Counted from the stretch's first letter, positions 1 to 6,607 are shown. The stretch: 7,219 nucleotides of DNA from an uncultured Eubacteriales bacterium (GCA_934465125.1 CAKSKO010000056.1:1-7219), one strand, 5' to 3'. A program made the numbers and translations. Notes: a model not told the origin generated them from the sequence alone.

Positions 1-581
1 GCATCAGTCTGACCTTTACCGCCGAACTGTTCTGGTGCTGCGTAACCTTTTGTGCCGAGACTGACAGTATCAGCCAAGCTTTGATCCTTATATTCGCGCG
101 CAATACCAAAGTCGATAACTTTAATATTACCATCCGGCTTGAGCATCACATTGGCAGGCTTCATATCACGGTAAATAATCGGGGGCTTGCGTGTGTGCAG
201 ATATTCAAGAGCCTCACAGATTTGCATTGCCCATTCAATAACAAGTTCCTGCGGCTGTGCGCCGTTGTTTTCAAGAATGGAACTCAATGTTTCGCCCTCA
301 ATGTAGTCCTCGATTATATAAATAACATTACCGTTATCAATAATGTCTACAATGCGGACGATTGCGGGATGATCAAGCTGCTTAATCAAATTTGCTTCTG
401 CAATAGCACTCTGAATAACAACTTCGTTATTCTTATCTTTGGCTCTTTTTTCAATTTCCTTAATTGCCCACTGCTTGTTCAAGCGCTTATCCATTGCAAG
501 GTAAACCTTTGACATACCGCCCTGCCCGATAAGCTTCAGTATTTCATATTTATCATCAATAACCTGACCTATGGTTGCCAA
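1..581 (-). CDS. Hanks-type Ser/Thr protein kinase, N-terminal part (3' end outside window)
   Basis: This is the first 194 residues of a eukaryotic-like Ser/Thr kinase (PrkC/PknB type), read from TTG 581 and cut by the left edge. It would phosphorylate Thr/Ser on partner proteins, most simply the neighbouring FHA protein. Kinase subdomains appear in order: glycine-rich loop GQGGMSKV (19-26); ATP-binding Lys41 in WAIKE; helix-C Glu62; the hinge around IIEDYIEGETL (89-99); catalytic loop YRDMKPAN (137-144) with Asp139, Lys141 and Asn144; metal-binding DFG (157-159); and activation-segment GTKGYAAPEQF (176-186). The catalytic loop has Tyr137 where His is usual (YRD for HRD); the core catalytic residues are intact, so activity is expected. 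Whether a transmembrane segment and sensor domain (as in PrkC PASTA kinases) follow cannot be seen. The TTG start is backed by AAGGAGGTG overlapping the upstream phosphatase stop. Confidence 0.95.
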   Translation of the reverse strand, partial: MATIGQVIDDKYEILKLIGQGGMSKVYLAMDKRLNKQWAIKEIEKRAKDKNNEVVIQSAIAEANLIKQLDHPAIVRIVDIIDNGNVIYIIEDYIEGETLSSILENNGAQPQELVIEWAMQICEALEYLHTRKPPIIYRDMKPANVMLKPDGNIKVIDFGIAREYKDQSLADTVSLGTKGYAAPEQFGGKGQTD

Positions 582-587
582 GACTTA

Positions 588-596
588 CACCTCCTT
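588..596 (-). promoter_or_regulatory. Shine-Dalgarno deciding the TTG start of the kinase gene
   Basis: The minus strand reads AAGGAGGTG, overlapping the phosphatase TAA stop and lying eight bases (from GGAGG) before TTG 581. It is one of the strongest ribosome sites in the window, which supports the TTG start. No in-frame ATG lies between it and the kinase glycine loop. Confidence 0.75.
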
Positions 597-1368
597 AGCA
601 TGTCTTTATAAGTAGTGCAGTGATGTTATCTGTCTCTCCGCGGCTTTTATTCAGCTCTATCAGACGAGTAACACTGTTCTTCATATGTATTTCATCTGTA
701 TTTGCGATAGGAGAAAGTGCATTTTGTATTTCCGTCTCGCTTATTTCATGGCGAAAACCATCCGAACAAAGCATATAACATACACCTGATTCAGCGAGTC
801 CGCCTATATAGTCAGGCTCTACTATTCGGGATGCGCCGATACACTGTAACAAAACATTTCTTCTTGGATCGCGTATTGCTTCTTCCGGTGTCAATTTTCC
901 GAGACGAACTTCATTTGCCACAACGGTTTGGTCGGTTGTGAGAATAGTCAATTCTTTATTGTCGATTTTATATGCTCTTGAATCCCCGACATGACCTATA
1001 AGGTATTTTCCGTCTTCAAATACAATCATAGCGGTGATTGTTGAACCAAGCTGAATATGGTGTTGTCTGCCATACTCTGCAATTGATTGATTCTGCGATT
1101 TTATAATTCTATCCCATTCATACTTAATATCATTAAAATAAGTATCAGACGAAAGGGTGTAGGGTAGGTCCTTTGAAAACCACATTTTAAATGCTCTTAT
1201 GATAGAGGCACTTGCCACTTCGCCGCTTTCCAAACCGCCCATTCCATCGCATATAACCGCCATCAGTATATTGCCTTTCGGCGTTTCAGCTTGAAGAATG
1301 CAATAGCTGTCTTGATTTGTGTCCTTTTTTATTCCCACATCCGTGTGAGCTGCCGTGAAAAAATTCAT
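595..1368 (-). CDS. PP2C-family Ser/Thr protein phosphatase (PrpC/Stp-like)
   Basis: This is a cytosolic metal-dependent phosphatase that would remove phosphate from Ser/Thr proteins and so oppose the kinase encoded next to it. From ATG 1368 the product is 257 aa, close to the usual 240-260. The PP2C motifs occur in order: HTDVGIKKDTNQDS (about 8-21; acidic Asp20), ICDGMGG (39-45; metal-binding Asp41), GHVGDSRAY (125-133), LTTDQT (143-148), LCSDGF (200-205; Asp203) and ETDNITALL (245-253; Asp247). All expected metal ligands are present, so it should be active. Start choice: an in-frame TTG at 1386 overlaps the FHA stop (TTGA) and would add six residues (SGQRF and a start). Neither start has a good ribosome site (only AAAGG three bases before the ATG), so translation is probably coupled to the FHA gene. 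The kinase ribosome site overlaps this gene's stop codon. Confidence 0.95.
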   Translation of the reverse strand: MNFFTAAHTDVGIKKDTNQDSYCILQAETPKGNILMAVICDGMGGLESGEVASASIIRAFKMWFSKDLPYTLSSDTYFNDIKYEWDRIIKSQNQSIAEYGRQHHIQLGSTITAMIVFEDGKYLIGHVGDSRAYKIDNKELTILTTDQTVVANEVRLGKLTPEEAIRDPRRNVLLQCIGASRIVEPDYIGGLAESGVCYMLCSDGFRHEISETEIQNALSPIANTDEIHMKNSVTRLIELNKSRGETDNITALLIKTC

Positions 1369-1382
1369 AAACCTTTGACCAC

Positions 1383-2528
1383 TCAATCTATATAAAATAC
1401 AAAGTCCTCATTTGCCAACCGAAGCTTTGTCCTCGAGAAGATCTCAACTTCTTTTTCTATCGGTATCGCTTTGCCGTCAACATAAGTCTTATTAGTGGAA
1501 TTTAGGTCTTTAATATAGTACCGACCATCCCTTGTTATAATATCTGCGTGGCTTCTGCTGACAGCGTTGTTATCGGAAACGAAATAGTCACTGTATTGTT
1601 TTTCTTTTCCGATTCTGAACACGGGCTTATCGACCGGTATTTTTTCTTCGTTTTTGTTTCGAATAAGATAAGGGTAGACCGGCGCATCCAATTCCTCAGA
1701 ACCCAATACGGTCGTGCCGCCCGGATCAGCACCTAACACGGTTGTTCCGGAGCTGAGTCCTTGGGTATTAGTATTTGGCTTCGGGTGATTACTATTACCG
1801 CTGCTATCAGACGGCTCATCACTAATATCACCGCTGAGTGGATCATATATTTTTTTGCCGACATTTCCGGTTGTTCCCGTAACTTTTGTTCCGCAATAAG
1901 GGCAGTAGTTTGTGCCTCTTTTGACCATTTGGTGACATCCGGGGCATTCTTTTGTTTGCCCTTCAATCTGTGATTTTTTTCCGGTTAGCTTGTTTATGTA
2001 TTCTTCAAGCTCAAAAACGGAAAAATTGATTCCGCTGTTAAGAATAGTAATGTATTCTCGTATGTAACTGTTATCCTCGCCCGGGACGAAAGTGCTGTAC
2101 TGAATAATATTCAGCAAAAAGTCTCTGAGTGGGGTTCCGGTTTCGATACCCTGTATCGGAACACATGTGAAATAGATATGTTCGGTTGCAGGATTGACGA
2201 GAACATGTTCAAAGTCAAGAAGAAGCATTTGCTGGTTGATGAATGTTTCTTGCGTTGCCTTTAAGTTCTCAAGTATGTTTTTCAAAATTCGTGCAAAGGT
2301 TTCCTTGTTCAGTGCTTTTTTGAGATATTCTTTAAATGTCACAAAGCCGGTAATGTTGTATACCAGCTTAAATGATGCACCTTTAGAGACAACATCAAGG
2401 TGCAAAAGCCCACTTACTTCATTGTTATTGATAGAGTAGACCTCTCGCTCACTTAATTGCTGTCCCTTTTGACTTTTTATGATAAGTTGAGAAATTCCCA
2501 ACTTTGATACCACTTTGCACTTGTTCAT
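1383..2528 (-). CDS. FHA-domain adaptor with DUF6382/EssB-like N-terminus and zinc ribbon
   Basis: This 381-aa soluble protein should read phosphothreonine marks and connect the kinase/phosphatase pair to the secretion system. Residues about 1-180 resemble DUF6382, a domain often fused to FHA and distantly reminiscent of the cytoplasmic pseudokinase-like domain of EssB/YukC (a strand-rich lobe to about 60, then helices around EYLKKALNKETFARILKNIL and a loop FEHVLVNPATEHIYF). Residues 195-212 form a zinc ribbon, CPGC-x10-CPYC, with Cys195, 198, 209 and 212. A Gly/Ser/Thr-rich linker (about 213-285) holds two exact GTTVLG repeats (261-266 and 271-276). Residues about 285-381 are an FHA domain: RIGK (305-308), SRSH (324-327), and the DLNSTNKTYVDG block (341-352) with the conserved Ser-Arg, His and Asn residues that bind pThr. 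No membrane segment is seen. The ribosome site is a loose AAGAAGG 12 bases before ATG. Its TGA precedes the phosphatase ATG by 14 bases, and the order FHA-phosphatase-kinase implies one operon. Confidence 0.92.
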   Translation of the reverse strand: MNKCKVVSKLGISQLIIKSQKGQQLSEREVYSINNNEVSGLLHLDVVSKGASFKLVYNITGFVTFKEYLKKALNKETFARILKNILENLKATQETFINQQMLLLDFEHVLVNPATEHIYFTCVPIQGIETGTPLRDFLLNIIQYSTFVPGEDNSYIREYITILNSGINFSVFELEEYINKLTGKKSQIEGQTKECPGCHQMVKRGTNYCPYCGTKVTGTTGNVGKKIYDPLSGDISDEPSDSSGNSNHPKPNTNTQGLSSGTTVLGADPGGTTVLGSEELDAPVYPYLIRNKNEEKIPVDKPVFRIGKEKQYSDYFVSDNNAVSRSHADIITRDGRYYIKDLNSTNKTYVDGKAIPIEKEVEIFSRTKLRLANEDFVFYID

Positions 2529-2577
2529 ACTTTCTCGTTACCTTCTTGCCGCTACTAATGTTTTTCACACGCATCGC

Positions 2578-2606
2578 ATTTTTGCAGCTTCTTTTTTCGC
2601 ATTCAA
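2578..2606 (-). promoter_or_regulatory. weak candidate sigma-A promoter in the gap before the FHA gene
   Basis: The 185-bp gap 2529-2713 is the longest non-coding stretch in the window and the most likely place for a separate promoter for the phospho-signalling genes. On the minus strand TTGAAT (2606-2601) and AAAAAT (2583-2578) are 17 bases apart, each matching four of six consensus bases, and lie about 50 bases before ATG 2528. In AT-rich DNA such matches arise often by chance. I see no convincing terminator in this gap. Confidence 0.25.
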
Positions 2607-2713
2607 ACTCAACTTGACAGTAAAAATTGCTTTTTTCACTTCTTATGCATGTATCTCGTTTAATTACGCCACTGGTGTCTTCATCTTAAAAAGTCCATAG
2701 TGTAATTAATTCT

Positions 2714-3394
2714 CTATCCCTTACCTAACTTAACTCGTTCGATAAATGAAGCATCATACATATCTCTTTCTTCTTCTAAGACAGATATATAGTTGCCTGC
2801 AGATGTGTCAATCATATCATCATGATTGCCCGCGTTTGCAACACAAATTATTTCTTCTGTACATGCCAAAATAGTAATTAGCACATAATCTTTGTTCTCA
2901 ATATAAATGGTTGCCTTGCAGTCACTTGTTCCAGAACAATGTCTTTCAATAATAGCAATTGTTTTGCCATTATTATCGTGCAAACAATAATAATGAGATT
3001 TTTGTTTTGGGAATCCTACCCTATAAAGCAAATATGGTTGTTTGTTAAAAGCAAAAACAGTCAAACCAATATTTCGTTTTAATAATCCAATTTTCTTGCA
3101 CGTTATCGCTTCTCCGTAAAAATAGCAACAACTTTTTTCTTCACTTAGAATATGAAAACCAATTGTTTTTTTTCGTTTTGATGATAAAGGATATTTGGTG
3201 TTTATATTCACTTTGTCTATAAACTTTGGATGATTAAAAAAACTGTATTCCTTATTGTCAACGATAAGTTTTACCGGTTCTTTATAATTATCCGTAGCAA
3301 TCGCACATGCTTTACCTGTCGAACAATCCTCAAAAACATATGAAATATTCATTCCTTGAGGGTCTTTATTATTAACACATAATCGTAAAATCAA
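2714..3394 (-). CDS. cysteine-rich protein, possibly tubby C-terminal-like (LURP-one-like)
   Basis: From TTG 3394 this gives 226 aa; an upstream in-frame ATG (3442) would give 242 aa but overlaps the lipoprotein gene by 44 bp and leaves the ribosome site inside the gene. No signal peptide or membrane segment is evident, and 11 cysteines in the TTG form suggest a cytosolic protein. The central and C-terminal part, with PYLLYRVGF, then YYCLHDNNGKTIAIIERH, then a KATIYIENKDYVL strand, resembles bacterial tubby C-terminal-like/LURP-one-like proteins, whose beta-barrel folds contain repeated D-x-x-G-x-x-v-a strand turns. Members of that group are mostly uncharacterised; some are proposed to bind lipids or act as membrane scramblase-like proteins. 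The call rests on pattern memory only. The gene starts seven bases after the lipoprotein stop paired with its own ribosome site, so it is probably coupled to that gene. Hand counts of 3061-3180 give 34 G+C of 120, well below the flanking modules. Confidence 0.75.
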   Translation of the reverse strand: MILRLCVNNKDPQGMNISYVFEDCSTGKACAIATDNYKEPVKLIVDNKEYSFFNHPKFIDKVNINTKYPLSSKRKKTIGFHILSEEKSCCYFYGEAITCKKIGLLKRNIGLTVFAFNKQPYLLYRVGFPKQKSHYYCLHDNNGKTIAIIERHCSGTSDCKATIYIENKDYVLITILACTEEIICVANAGNHDDMIDTSAGNYISVLEEERDMYDASFIERVKLGKG

Positions 3395-3398
3395 TACA

Positions 3399-5858
3399 TT
3401 ACACCCCTTTGCTTGATGTTGATGGTAATCCATTAAAATCAATTTTCTTATCAGTAGTCACTACAACCGCACAAAACGCCTTATACTTTCCATCTTTTGT
3501 TTTTACCATTATTTGAGTTATGCCTTCTTTTTTTCCGGCGATTTGTCCTTCCTTGATATCAAATGTTGCAATGCTTGAATCATCGATTTCGGCCTCGATA
3601 TCTTTTAATGTATAGCCTTCGGGTAATCCGGTTACAGAAATTTGGGCTGTATTACCTTCTTTGATTTCAACCCTCATTGTTGAGAGAGAAATAGTTTCAG
3701 TTCGACTTATTTCATTTGATTCTACAGCAGGATCGGCTTCTTCAATTTTTTCTATTGCTTTATCCCAGGGAGTATAATCATATGTACACTCTGCATTAAT
3801 ACCCAAAAAGGTAGAAAGACCGTCACCTATGGATTTTGAAGCAAGCATGTTTTTGAGATTGTTCGGAAAGTCCATATGTCCATGAAGGAAAGGAGTCTTA
3901 CTGCCCAATAATTCTACAGATAGCGAAACATTAAATTTTTTTGCTATTGTTCCTATTAAACTTTTTCCGCTTATTCCAAATCTAACAATCGGATAAAGCT
4001 TCCAATCCAAGCAAATGCCTTTGTGAATTGTTATATTTTCAGTAATGCCTTTTTCCGCGGCATCCCAAGTGCCACCTTGTTGCTTTGCAAATTTTTCTAT
4101 CTCTTCCGGAGTTGTATACAACTTTTCGTTTGATAAATTGTCAGCATCTTCAGCTGTGAGTTGGGCATCCCCGGAGTATAATTCATGTCCTTCTATATCA
4201 AAAAGATGTGCTGTCATGCCAACAGATGCACCAAGGCCACAATCAATAGTAAATTCTATTAAGGCTACTTTTTTCAAAATGGTTATGGCAACACCTGGAC
4301 TAATAGTCACTTCAAGTTTTGCTTCGGCGGCAAAATCTACATCCACATCTTTCGTTTTTATAAACCGAAACTTACCGTCCTTGACTTGAATTCCCTGTGA
4401 TCCTTCAACTTCAACAACAAGTTTTATATCACCCTCAGCAGTCACCTTACCTTTCAAAATAAAATCGGCACTTGCAATGCCTGTTTCAAGAAAAGAAAGT
4501 TTGCATATATATATTTCATCATCGCATTTTGAATTTCTTACATCCTTTTTTAAATCAGACAATGCTGTTTTATATTGATTGAAAATAGAAGATAACGATT
4601 TTGTCGTTTCCTCATTTTCTTCTGTTGGATTGCCAATTTTACCAGAACGTTCTGTTTTAATACCGCCTTCAATTTTCGTGCTGTAATCTAATTTTACAGT
4701 TGCAGAGTGCAATTTTCCCCAACTATAATCTACATCACGTGTTAGTTCAACATCTTTAAATGTTGTGCTAACATAAGCTTCTTTTTTCTCTTCACGATAT
4801 CTATTTGATGTCTTTGAAAATTCCTTTGATAACTTTACACCGAGACTGTTGTTTGTTGCAGTTAACGAAACTGAATACTGTCCGACTTTAAACTTTAATG
4901 TGCTTTTTACTTTATCAAAAAGCCCCAATTGTTGTATTTCATAATCACTGTCTGTAATTGTGTGCGATAATGTAGAAAATTGATAATCGTTTGTTTCTGC
5001 ACTCATATCATCAATAGCTGATGAATTATCAACCTCAAAGTTTATCGGGTTTCCGTTTTCATCATATATTCCAGTGATTTGTGTGAAGTCAGGCGATGAG
5101 GTTTCTTGTATTTTGATTTCCTCAATATAATTTCCAACTTCCTCTTCATTAAAATTTGCGTCATTGGTTATAATAACCTTATCGTCAACATATTCTATAT
5201 TCTTTACTCTATTTATTGATGCAGAAGTGTTTTCGTTAGCCGGTAAGGTATACACATCGCCAACCTTTAACTCTTTCAGTTCTTCAGATGTTGTAGTTAT
5301 AATATCTCCGTTAGATATATACTCCAAACTGTTGTTATCAATATTGTTGATTACAGTATTTGCGAAAACTGTCTTTTCAATTTTTTCACAAAAGACTTTG
5401 TTTGCCCACTTTTTCTGTGCTGCATCCAACAACGGGATTGCATCCTTCATTTTTATGTATCGTTTACCCCAATATGTTCTTATTGAAGGGTCAAATTCTT
5501 TGATTGCATAGTTGATTTTTTCTTTGTCAGTTGTAGATTTATCCAAGAAATCGCCAGCATTAACAATTGAAATTAGAACATCATTCCATGTAACAGGGGT
5601 TGTTGATGTTATTTCATTCGAGGGTTCAATGATTCCCCATTCTGCAACGGCCTGAAAAGCAGAAAAGGTAGAATCATTTTGAGACACGCTCAAAAAATGC
5701 GGATCTTCGTCCACATAGTTTTGTAGTCCGAATGAATCAGCAATTAAAGTCACCCATTGACCCATTGTCATTGCAGAGTCAGATGTGGTCGACATACATC
5801 CGGATAACATTGAAAGTAAAGTTATAACTGCAAGGAAAAGTGCAATTATTCTTTTCAT
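3399..5858 (-). CDS. large lipoprotein with SLH-like N-terminus and Big2-like C-terminus
   Basis: This encodes an 819-aa surface lipoprotein of unknown function. Residues 1-20 form a lipoprotein signal peptide: KR, a hydrophobic core, then lipobox LSGC with Cys21 as the lipidation site. Residues about 30-105 resemble one S-layer homology unit (FSAFQAVAEWGII followed by the TTPVTWNDVLISIVNAG block), which would suit cell-wall contact. A polar segment follows, then a long beta-rich middle (about 185-580) with alternating strand patterns such as FKVGQYSVSLTATNN and GDIKLVVEVEGSQGI that I do not recognise. A second unrecognised block covers about 610-705. Residues about 723-801 look like a bacterial Ig-like Big2 domain (ISLSTMRVEIKEGNTAQISV through VKTKDGKYKAFCAVVV). 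There is no C-terminal anchor beyond the lipid. The start ATG 5858 follows GGAGGG by six bases. It sits directly after the WXG100 pair, so a role at the outer face of the secretion system is possible but inferred only from position. Its last codons carry the ribosome site of the next gene. Confidence 0.9.
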   Translation of the reverse strand: MKRIIALFLAVITLLSMLSGCMSTTSDSAMTMGQWVTLIADSFGLQNYVDEDPHFLSVSQNDSTFSAFQAVAEWGIIEPSNEITSTTPVTWNDVLISIVNAGDFLDKSTTDKEKINYAIKEFDPSIRTYWGKRYIKMKDAIPLLDAAQKKWANKVFCEKIEKTVFANTVINNIDNNSLEYISNGDIITTTSEELKELKVGDVYTLPANENTSASINRVKNIEYVDDKVIITNDANFNEEEVGNYIEEIKIQETSSPDFTQITGIYDENGNPINFEVDNSSAIDDMSAETNDYQFSTLSHTITDSDYEIQQLGLFDKVKSTLKFKVGQYSVSLTATNNSLGVKLSKEFSKTSNRYREEKKEAYVSTTFKDVELTRDVDYSWGKLHSATVKLDYSTKIEGGIKTERSGKIGNPTEENEETTKSLSSIFNQYKTALSDLKKDVRNSKCDDEIYICKLSFLETGIASADFILKGKVTAEGDIKLVVEVEGSQGIQVKDGKFRFIKTKDVDVDFAAEAKLEVTISPGVAITILKKVALIEFTIDCGLGASVGMTAHLFDIEGHELYSGDAQLTAEDADNLSNEKLYTTPEEIEKFAKQQGGTWDAAEKGITENITIHKGICLDWKLYPIVRFGISGKSLIGTIAKKFNVSLSVELLGSKTPFLHGHMDFPNNLKNMLASKSIGDGLSTFLGINAECTYDYTPWDKAIEKIEEADPAVESNEISRTETISLSTMRVEIKEGNTAQISVTGLPEGYTLKDIEAEIDDSSIATFDIKEGQIAGKKEGITQIMVKTKDGKYKAFCAVVVTTDKKIDFNGLPSTSSKGV
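3402..3410 (-). promoter_or_regulatory. Shine-Dalgarno deciding the TTG start of the tubby-like gene
   Basis: The minus strand reads AAAGGGGTG inside the last codons of the lipoprotein gene, immediately before its TAA. Nine bases separate GGGG from the in-frame TTG at 3394. An ATG at 3399 is out of frame and meets a stop after two codons, and the in-frame ATGs at 3442 and 3433 lie upstream of this site, so TTG is favoured. Confidence 0.55.
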
Positions 5859-5877
5859 TATGAACCCTCCAATTTAT

Positions 5878-5897
5878 AAAAAAGCTAATTAAAGCTT
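5878..5897 (-). terminator. weak terminator-like stem with U-tract before the lipoprotein gene
   Basis: The minus strand reads AAGCT, a six-base loop TTAATT, then AGCTT running into a T run (5883-5878). A 5-bp AT-rich stem is weak, so at best this causes partial termination, perhaps together with the GC-rich hairpin just upstream. It ends about 20 bases before the lipoprotein start codon, leaving little room for a separate promoter after it. Confidence 0.25.
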
Positions 5898-5913
5898 GTG
5901 TTTTCAAATTTAG

Positions 5914-5943
5914 GCAGGTGAGCGTGGGAACACGCCCACCTGC
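5914..5943 (-). terminator. GC-rich hairpin after the WXG100 pair (attenuator or mRNA-stabilising stem)
   Basis: As minus-strand RNA this folds into a 13-bp stem: GCAGGTG pairs with CACCTGC, then one G-U pair, then GCGTG pairs with CACGC, closing a four-base loop UUCC. It starts 12 bases after the WXG100 stop. No U-tract follows directly (the next bases are CTAAATTTGAAAAC), so it is not a textbook intrinsic terminator. A partial terminator, a 3'-end protecting stem or a processing site are all possible. The single variable pair is G-U on the minus strand but an A-C mismatch on the plus strand, so the structure belongs to the minus-strand transcript. Confidence 0.6.
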
Positions 5944-5955
5944 GGTAATTCGGCA

Positions 5956-6255
5956 TTATTTAAATGCACTTGCGTTGCTCTGAACGGCACCTTCAGTGGT
6001 TTCATAATTCTGAGCAGTATTAACGAGAAACTTTGCGTAGGATTCAACTACATTCTTGTATTCCTCAAAGCGAGGTTTAAGAGCATTCATTGCAGCTCTG
6101 ATGTCGGTTGCAGCATCACTTTTCCATGTTGCTTCAAGATCGTTCATGTTCTTGTTGATGTCAGCCAGTTTCTGATCCAGGGTAGAATTGATCGTTCTAA
6201 CCTTATCAGCGGTATCAAGTAATACTTGTGTAGAAATTTGAATTCCGTCTGCCAT
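5956..6255 (-). CDS. WXG100 protein (ESAT-6/EsxB-like), second of a pair
   Basis: This is a 99-aa WXG100-family protein, a probable type VII substrate and likely partner of the preceding WXG100 protein. The two align without gaps over most of their length: both begin with a short polar segment, have Trp at residue 44, a Tyr at 73 and a Tyr at 84. The turn motif is WKS (44-46) instead of WXG, so the glycine is replaced by serine. The tail contains a full Y-x-x-x-E motif (YETTE, 84-88), the established export signal of the family. There is no Sec signal peptide. The start ATG 6255 follows AGGAGGT with eight bases between. Twelve bases after the stop codon lies a GC-rich hairpin (5943-5914) that may protect the mRNA end or partly terminate it, which would help keep WXG100 expression above that of downstream genes. 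Confidence 0.92.
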   Translation of the reverse strand: MADGIQISTQVLLDTADKVRTINSTLDQKLADINKNMNDLEATWKSDAATDIRAAMNALKPRFEEYKNVVESYAKFLVNTAQNYETTEGAVQSNASAFK

Positions 6256-6272
6256 GGTTTTCTACCTCCTTC

Positions 6273-6575
6273 TTAATTTACAAGTTTACGAGCTTCAGCA
6301 GTTACTGTGTCCTGCGTATCACGATACGCCTTGGCGCTTTTCCGAAGGAAATCTGCATAGTTGAGCATAAGGGTGTGCATCTTCTCGAAGTCATCTTTGA
6401 AACCCGCGATCTGATCAACAAATGCCGTATTGTCCTTTCCTTGCCAAGTTGAAGCCATAGCGTTTGTTTCGCTGTAAAGAGCATCATACTGTGTCTTGTA
6501 ATCAGATGCTAAGCCTTCGATTCTTCCCGCTGCGGACTCCAACTGTTCAGGTGTTACCTGAATTGTTCTTGCCAT
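6273..6575 (-). CDS. WXG100 protein (ESAT-6/EsxA-like), first of a pair
   Basis: This is a 100-aa WXG100-family protein, the class of small helical-hairpin proteins exported by type VII secretion as homo- or heterodimers. A helix covers roughly residues 9-40, the hairpin turn holds the signature WQG at 44-46 (TWQGKD), and a second helix runs from about 49 to 90. The usual secretion signal in the tail, Y-x-x-x-D/E, is present only approximately: Tyr84 is followed by Gln88 at the acidic position, with Asp89 one residue on. There is no Sec signal peptide, as expected. ATG 6575 is preceded by a near-consensus AGGAGGT, suggesting strong translation. It follows the YukD-like gene by 32 bp and precedes the second WXG100 gene by 17 bp, so the two are almost certainly co-transcribed. 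The imperfect tail motif here and the intact one in its neighbour suggest a heterodimer in which the partner carries the export signal. Confidence 0.93.
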   Translation of the reverse strand: MARTIQVTPEQLESAAGRIEGLASDYKTQYDALYSETNAMASTWQGKDNTAFVDQIAGFKDDFEKMHTLMLNYADFLRKSAKAYRDTQDTVTAEARKLVN

Positions 6576-6607
6576 TTTAATGACCTCCTTAATAGATTTA
6601 GGATTTA

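Noticed and set aside
81..512. 143-aa open frame on the plus strand
   Set aside because: It is antisense to the kinase, whose motifs are intact on the minus strand, and has no recognisable domain.
1535..1973. Several 60-80 aa open frames on both strands over the FHA linker
   Set aside because: They overlap the FHA gene in other frames, and their sequence mirrors the zinc-ribbon and linker codons.
2565..2639. 24-aa minus-strand mini-ORF from GTG in the gap before the FHA gene (MKKAIFTVKL...)
   Set aside because: It has no ribosome site and no support beyond an open frame. It could be a leader peptide or chance.
2641..2713. Possible terminator after the tubby-like gene (CACTATGG ... CCAGTG)
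   Set aside because: The stem has a two-base bulge, a long loop and no U-tract after it.
4045..4389. 114-aa plus-strand open frame, and another at 5164-5511
   Set aside because: Both lie opposite the lipoprotein gene and look like shadow frames: low complexity, no ribosome site, no known motifs.
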